From: Bacteroidota bacterium
GTDB taxonomy: Bacteria; Bacteroidota; Bacteroidia; Chitinophagales; Chitinophagaceae
Assembly: GCA_018266455.1 (NCBI GenBank)
Contig: JAFEAJ010000004.1
Location: 42,951-106,950, forward strand
Direction: 5' to 3'
Length of the DNA: 64,000 nt
Shown here: positions 61,638-64,000 of the stretch, piece after piece
Layout of the letters: every line of letters begins with the position of its first letter
Numbering within the stretch: position 1 is the stretch's first letter
Notes under the pieces: model-generated
What the model saw: the letters and a program-made list of their open reading frames with translations, nothing else
Told to the model about the DNA's origin: nothing
Database searches by the model: none
Position numbers and translations under genes: made by a program

Positions 61638-62082
61638 CTATTAACTGTGTTTTTAAAGGCAACTGTAATCAGGTTGCAATCTGCAGTGTACTTCTTTCGC
61701 AAACATACAGGCAATTTTCAATAGCAATTCTGATTGTTCTGGCACAAATGTAACCATATATTGTAAAGCAGGTACTTCGATAACAACTTGGTTTAGTTAT
61801 AAAATTACTGCGCAGGTTGCAAATATCGGATTATTTATACCGCCAAAATCGTACCTGATTTTAAAAATCCATTCAATGCCAAGGCATTACCTATTAAAGT
61901 TGTTCAATTTTCATATAGAGCTTGCATTTACCGATTTTTTATGTTTACTTTGAAATACAAACCTCTCATTCCATCTCTATCCTTTGGTATTAACCGCGCC
62001 CCCCTTTTACTGATCCGCCTCCTTTGAATTTCCTGGTTCCAATTTCCCTATACCAGGAGTTTTTAACTTTAAATACCATAAA
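61638..62082. other. Gene-free gap upstream of a small lipoprotein
   Basis: No gene was recognised. The stretch probably contains the leader of the small lipoprotein gene at 62083 and the minus-strand promoter of the exonuclease. It has AT-rich sequence and no strong hairpin. Confidence 0.4.
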
Positions 62083-62202
62083 ATGAAAAGGACAATTTTT
62101 ATTATTGCATTGATGGTTGTTGCAGCATTTGCAGTTACATCTTGTACTACGCAAAGAAGCGGTTGTAAAGCCACGCAAGGAATGTTGGGTTATGGCCATT
62201 AA
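62083..62202 (+). CDS. Tiny lipoprotein of 39 residues
   Basis: A basic start (MKRT) is followed by a hydrophobic core (IFIIALMVVAAFAV) and a lipobox TSC with lipidated Cys21. The tail TQRSGCKATQGMLGYGH is short and contains one more cysteine. It is immediately followed by a terminator at 62230-62256, a strong sign that the frame is a real unit. Small lipoproteins of this size with Gly/Cys tails are common in Bacteroidota. Role unknown. Confidence 0.7.
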   Translation: MKRTIFIIALMVVAAFAVTSCTTQRSGCKATQGMLGYGH

Positions 62203-62229
62203 TTAATTACTGGTCTTACTAAGTTATCA

Positions 62230-62256
62230 GGTTATCGCAATGATAGCCTTTTTTTT
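62230..62256 (+). terminator. Terminator of the small lipoprotein gene
   Basis: GGTTATC/GATAGCC stem (one G-T pair), loop GCAAT, followed by eight T. It lies 27 bases after the lipoprotein stop codon. Confidence 0.75.
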
Positions 62257-62322
62257 AAGATTTACTTCGGCTATATATAAACGTTATTCCTGAATACTTA
62301 TAAATTAAGCAAACAACAATGC

Positions 62323-63327
62323 TCATTTTTGAAATTCTTCTTCCGGCTTAAACCCTTCCACTTTCCCCTTCACCCAAAGTTTATAGTCTTTTTTATAGTT
62401 GTCCTCATTTCTTTTGGTAAGCGATTCCGGATCCAAGCCGCTCAAATCGGGCTTTCCTGCATTTATCCAGGCTGTGTACCAAAAATCAGCCGTTTCTTTA
62501 ATAGCTGCACGGATTTGTCTTTCAACCATACCATTAAGCTTGTCATGATATTTTTTTGCATAGGCGTAAATGTGGATAGGGTCATTGAATTTGGTTTTAG
62601 CGATATTGCCATTTGAGTCAAGCTTGTAAATGTCGGCTTTTGACATTCCTTCTCTTAATTTTTTGTCCGCTTCCAGTAACGTATCTGCTTTTTTAAATGA
62701 AGATTGAACCAGGCTCCACGTCTCCTTTTCAACATTGGGAACATATTCAGCTTTCCCTGTATTCAGGTTATAACCTCTGCCAAAGAGCTCAGGCAATTGT
62801 CCTTCAAAAAATGCATGAATACCTCGTTGGTCAGTAAGCTGGCCATCATGGTTCGCTGTTGTGTGCAGGGGCATGGTGGCATCGCCAATATAATGGGCCA
62901 GATTAGCAGCCAGGAATATAATTTCAGTTTTCCTTCTTCCTTTAAAAGCTTTTGTAAGCCTGTCCTGTACAAAAAGGATATACCATGGCAAGCTTCCCGC
63001 TTTTTGTACAATGGAATCGGGATACCTTGCCCTTAATTGCTTCAGATCATAAGGCAGGCTATCCATGCTTCTTACGCCAAAAACTTCCAGGTTTATATAA
63101 TGCTTTGGCGATTCTGCTCTGTCATTTAATGAATATTTCCTCAAGTCTGGCACTACCGCTTCTTCAGTTATAAAATCAATATGGTTATAAAAAAAGGCCC
63201 TCATCTCGTCTGGCAAAGCAAAAACGGCAGCGTGGTTAATATGCTGATGCCCCCAAGAACCCCAGGCAAACACCATGGAGATGCTAATGGAAGATATCGC
63301 AAAGACCAAAAACGGTTTTTTAAACAT
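62323..63327 (-). CDS. S1/P1-type (zinc-dependent phospholipase C superfamily) nuclease, secreted
   Basis: 334 residues with a signal peptide (cleavage near MVFA). The mature protein starts WGSWGHQHINHAAVFALP, matching the N-terminal Trp ligand and His pattern of S1/P1 nuclease and phospholipase C enzymes. Further metal-site histidines are in LAANLAHYIGDATMPLHTTANHDGQL. This superfamily holds three zinc ions and cuts single-stranded nucleic acids or phospholipids, and the substrate here is unclear. It lies next to the rRNA operon on the same strand, separated from the 5S gene by a bidirectional-looking terminator. Confidence 0.85.
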   Translation of the reverse strand: MFKKPFLVFAISSISISMVFAWGSWGHQHINHAAVFALPDEMRAFFYNHIDFITEEAVVPDLRKYSLNDRAESPKHYINLEVFGVRSMDSLPYDLKQLRARYPDSIVQKAGSLPWYILFVQDRLTKAFKGRRKTEIIFLAANLAHYIGDATMPLHTTANHDGQLTDQRGIHAFFEGQLPELFGRGYNLNTGKAEYVPNVEKETWSLVQSSFKKADTLLEADKKLREGMSKADIYKLDSNGNIAKTKFNDPIHIYAYAKKYHDKLNGMVERQIRAAIKETADFWYTAWINAGKPDLSGLDPESLTKRNEDNYKKDYKLWVKGKVEGFKPEEEFQK

Positions 63328-63531
63328 CTCAGTAATTTGAATTTAAAAAATATGGAAATGCAACCCACAAACTTACGCAGAAATCGGAATTCAGATCCCG
63401 GCCACTTTAAAACTGACTGAAGCTCATGCAGCTCGCTTTGCCGTGTAATGTACGTCAAGGAAAGCCGCATGAAATACTTCATCTCACATACTTTGAGAAG
63501 TATTTTTACCTGGATTTGAATAGCCGAAAAC

Positions 63532-63568
63532 AAAAAAGCCTTTCAGCAAAAACTGAAAGGCCTTTTTT
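63532..63568 (-). terminator. Terminator of the rRNA operon
   Basis: GCCTTTCAG/CTGAAAGGC stem with a loop of six bases (CAAAAA on the plus strand). Both sides carry A or T runs. On the minus strand it directly follows the 5S gene and ends in TTTTTTG. Confidence 0.85.
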
Positions 63569-63577
63569 AAAAGAATA

Positions 63578-63685
63578 TGGCAGCTACCTACTCTCCCGCA
63601 TTGTGGTGCAGTACCATCGGCCATGAGGGGCTTAACTTCTCTGTTCGGTATGGGAAGAGGTGAACACCCTCGGCAAAACCACCAT
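63578..63685 (-). rRNA. rrf: 5S ribosomal RNA
   Basis: Reading the minus strand gives TGGTGGTTTTGCCGAGGGTG at the 5' side, then CCCATACCGAACAGAGAAGT and ATGGTACTGCA, ending in GGGAGAGTAGGTAGCTGCCA. These are the conserved 5S segments and the ends pair. Length about 108 bases; the exact ends may be off by a few bases. Confidence 0.93.
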
Positions 63686-63694
63686 AAGACGATG

Positions 63695-63726
63695 AATTAT
63701 CAATTACTAATTATTAATTGATAATT
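63695..63726. repeat. Perfect 12-bp inverted repeat in the 23S-5S spacer
   Basis: AATTATCAATTA (63695-63706) and TAATTGATAATT (63715-63726) are exact complements with an 8-base loop. In a transcript this would form a hairpin between 23S and 5S, possibly for RNase III-like processing. Confidence 0.55.
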
Positions 63727-63767
63727 GTAATAAAGTACATATTGGGAGTTGTAATAAAAAGTAAAAA

Positions 63768-64000
63768 AATTAAAGCATACGGGCAATTAGTACTACTTGG
63801 CTTTAGTGTTGCCACTTTTACACCTGTAGCCTATCAACGTCATAGTCTTTGACGGCCCTTAAAAGTAAACTCATCTCGTGGAAGGTTTCACGCTTAGATG
63901 CTTTCAGCGTTTATCCTGTCCGTGCGTAGCTACTCTGCACTGCACCTGGCGGCACAACAGATACACCAGCGGTACGTACGACCCGGTCCTCTCGTACTAA
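63768..64000 (-). rRNA. rrl: 23S ribosomal RNA (3' part, truncated by the window)
   Basis: On the minus strand the window begins with TTAGTACGAGAGGACCGGGT, the sarcin-ricin loop, and runs to the 3' end of 23S near 63768. Conserved landmarks such as the TAAGCGTGAAAC and CTAATTGCCCGT segments are visible in reverse complement. Only the last ~230 bases are inside the window; the operon runs 16S-23S-5S toward lower coordinates. Confidence 0.95.

Noticed and set aside
1..64000. CRISPR array or phage or classical defence island
   Set aside because: No regularly spaced direct repeats, no Cas, restriction, toxin or phage structural genes were recognised.

Overview
This is chromosomal DNA of a member of the Bacteroidota, most likely the Chitinophagales/Chitinophagaceae. 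That placement is inferred from gene families, not from a database match. Supporting signs are a type IX secretion C-terminal domain on a M43 protease, families largely confined to Bacteroidota (DUF1599, DUF721, BT_3928-type DoxX protein, HU-CCDC81, DUF5009), a Bacteroidota serine palmitoyltransferase, an Mrp ATPase of the Bacteroidota form without CxxC, and promoters of the TTG-N19..23-TAnnTTTG type. Coding density is high, genes point both ways, and most are housekeeping or envelope genes.

Layout. 1-2120: the end of a probable tRNA-Asp, then a decayed IS1380-family transposase split by an intact IS200/IS605-type element. 2330-5659: a ROK regulator and a NagB-LmbE fusion (amino-sugar metabolism). 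5792-15773: a loose, mixed-strand group with lipid and envelope genes: a sphingomyelin-synthase-like PAP2_C protein, a BamA-like barrel, a phytanoyl-CoA dioxygenase, an SDR, an M16 protease, a PafA-like phosphatase and serine palmitoyltransferase. 16098-26080: a thioredoxin-like protein, PyrF, PaiB, Mrp, 3-hydroxybutyryl-CoA dehydrogenase, a LutA-like protein, RibH and surface proteins. 26120-31596: PdhA, RecF with a DUF721 (DciA-like) partner, a DoxX protein, DUF1599 and FolP. 31650-43203: a DUF5009 membrane protein, an amino-acid-oxidase-like FAD enzyme, the M43/T9SS protease, glutaminyl cyclase, a methyltransferase, an HU-CCDC81 protein, and a barrel/TPR pair. 43571-53893: DoxX, a carbohydrate porin, PrmC, RibD, an EamA transporter, EVE, DUF4349 and an Lhr-type helicase. 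54016-63327: a di-haem cytochrome, a periplasmic-binding-fold protein beside GuaA, a Gfo/Idh/MocA oxidoreductase, a DPM1-like glycosyltransferase, a DEDDh exonuclease, a 39-residue lipoprotein and an S1/P1-type nuclease. The window ends in an rRNA operon on the minus strand (5S and the 3' end of 23S).

No CRISPR array, phage or classical defence island is visible. The best unexplained signals are: a 59-62 bp palindromic repeat present as two diverged copies (43403-43464 and 48590-48651); a tiny unlisted membrane ORF at 23146-23271; an orphan minus-strand terminator in a 566-bp gap near 49350; short AACTG-rich tracts just upstream of several start codons; the NagB-LmbE fusion; and the dispersed sphingolipid-type genes.
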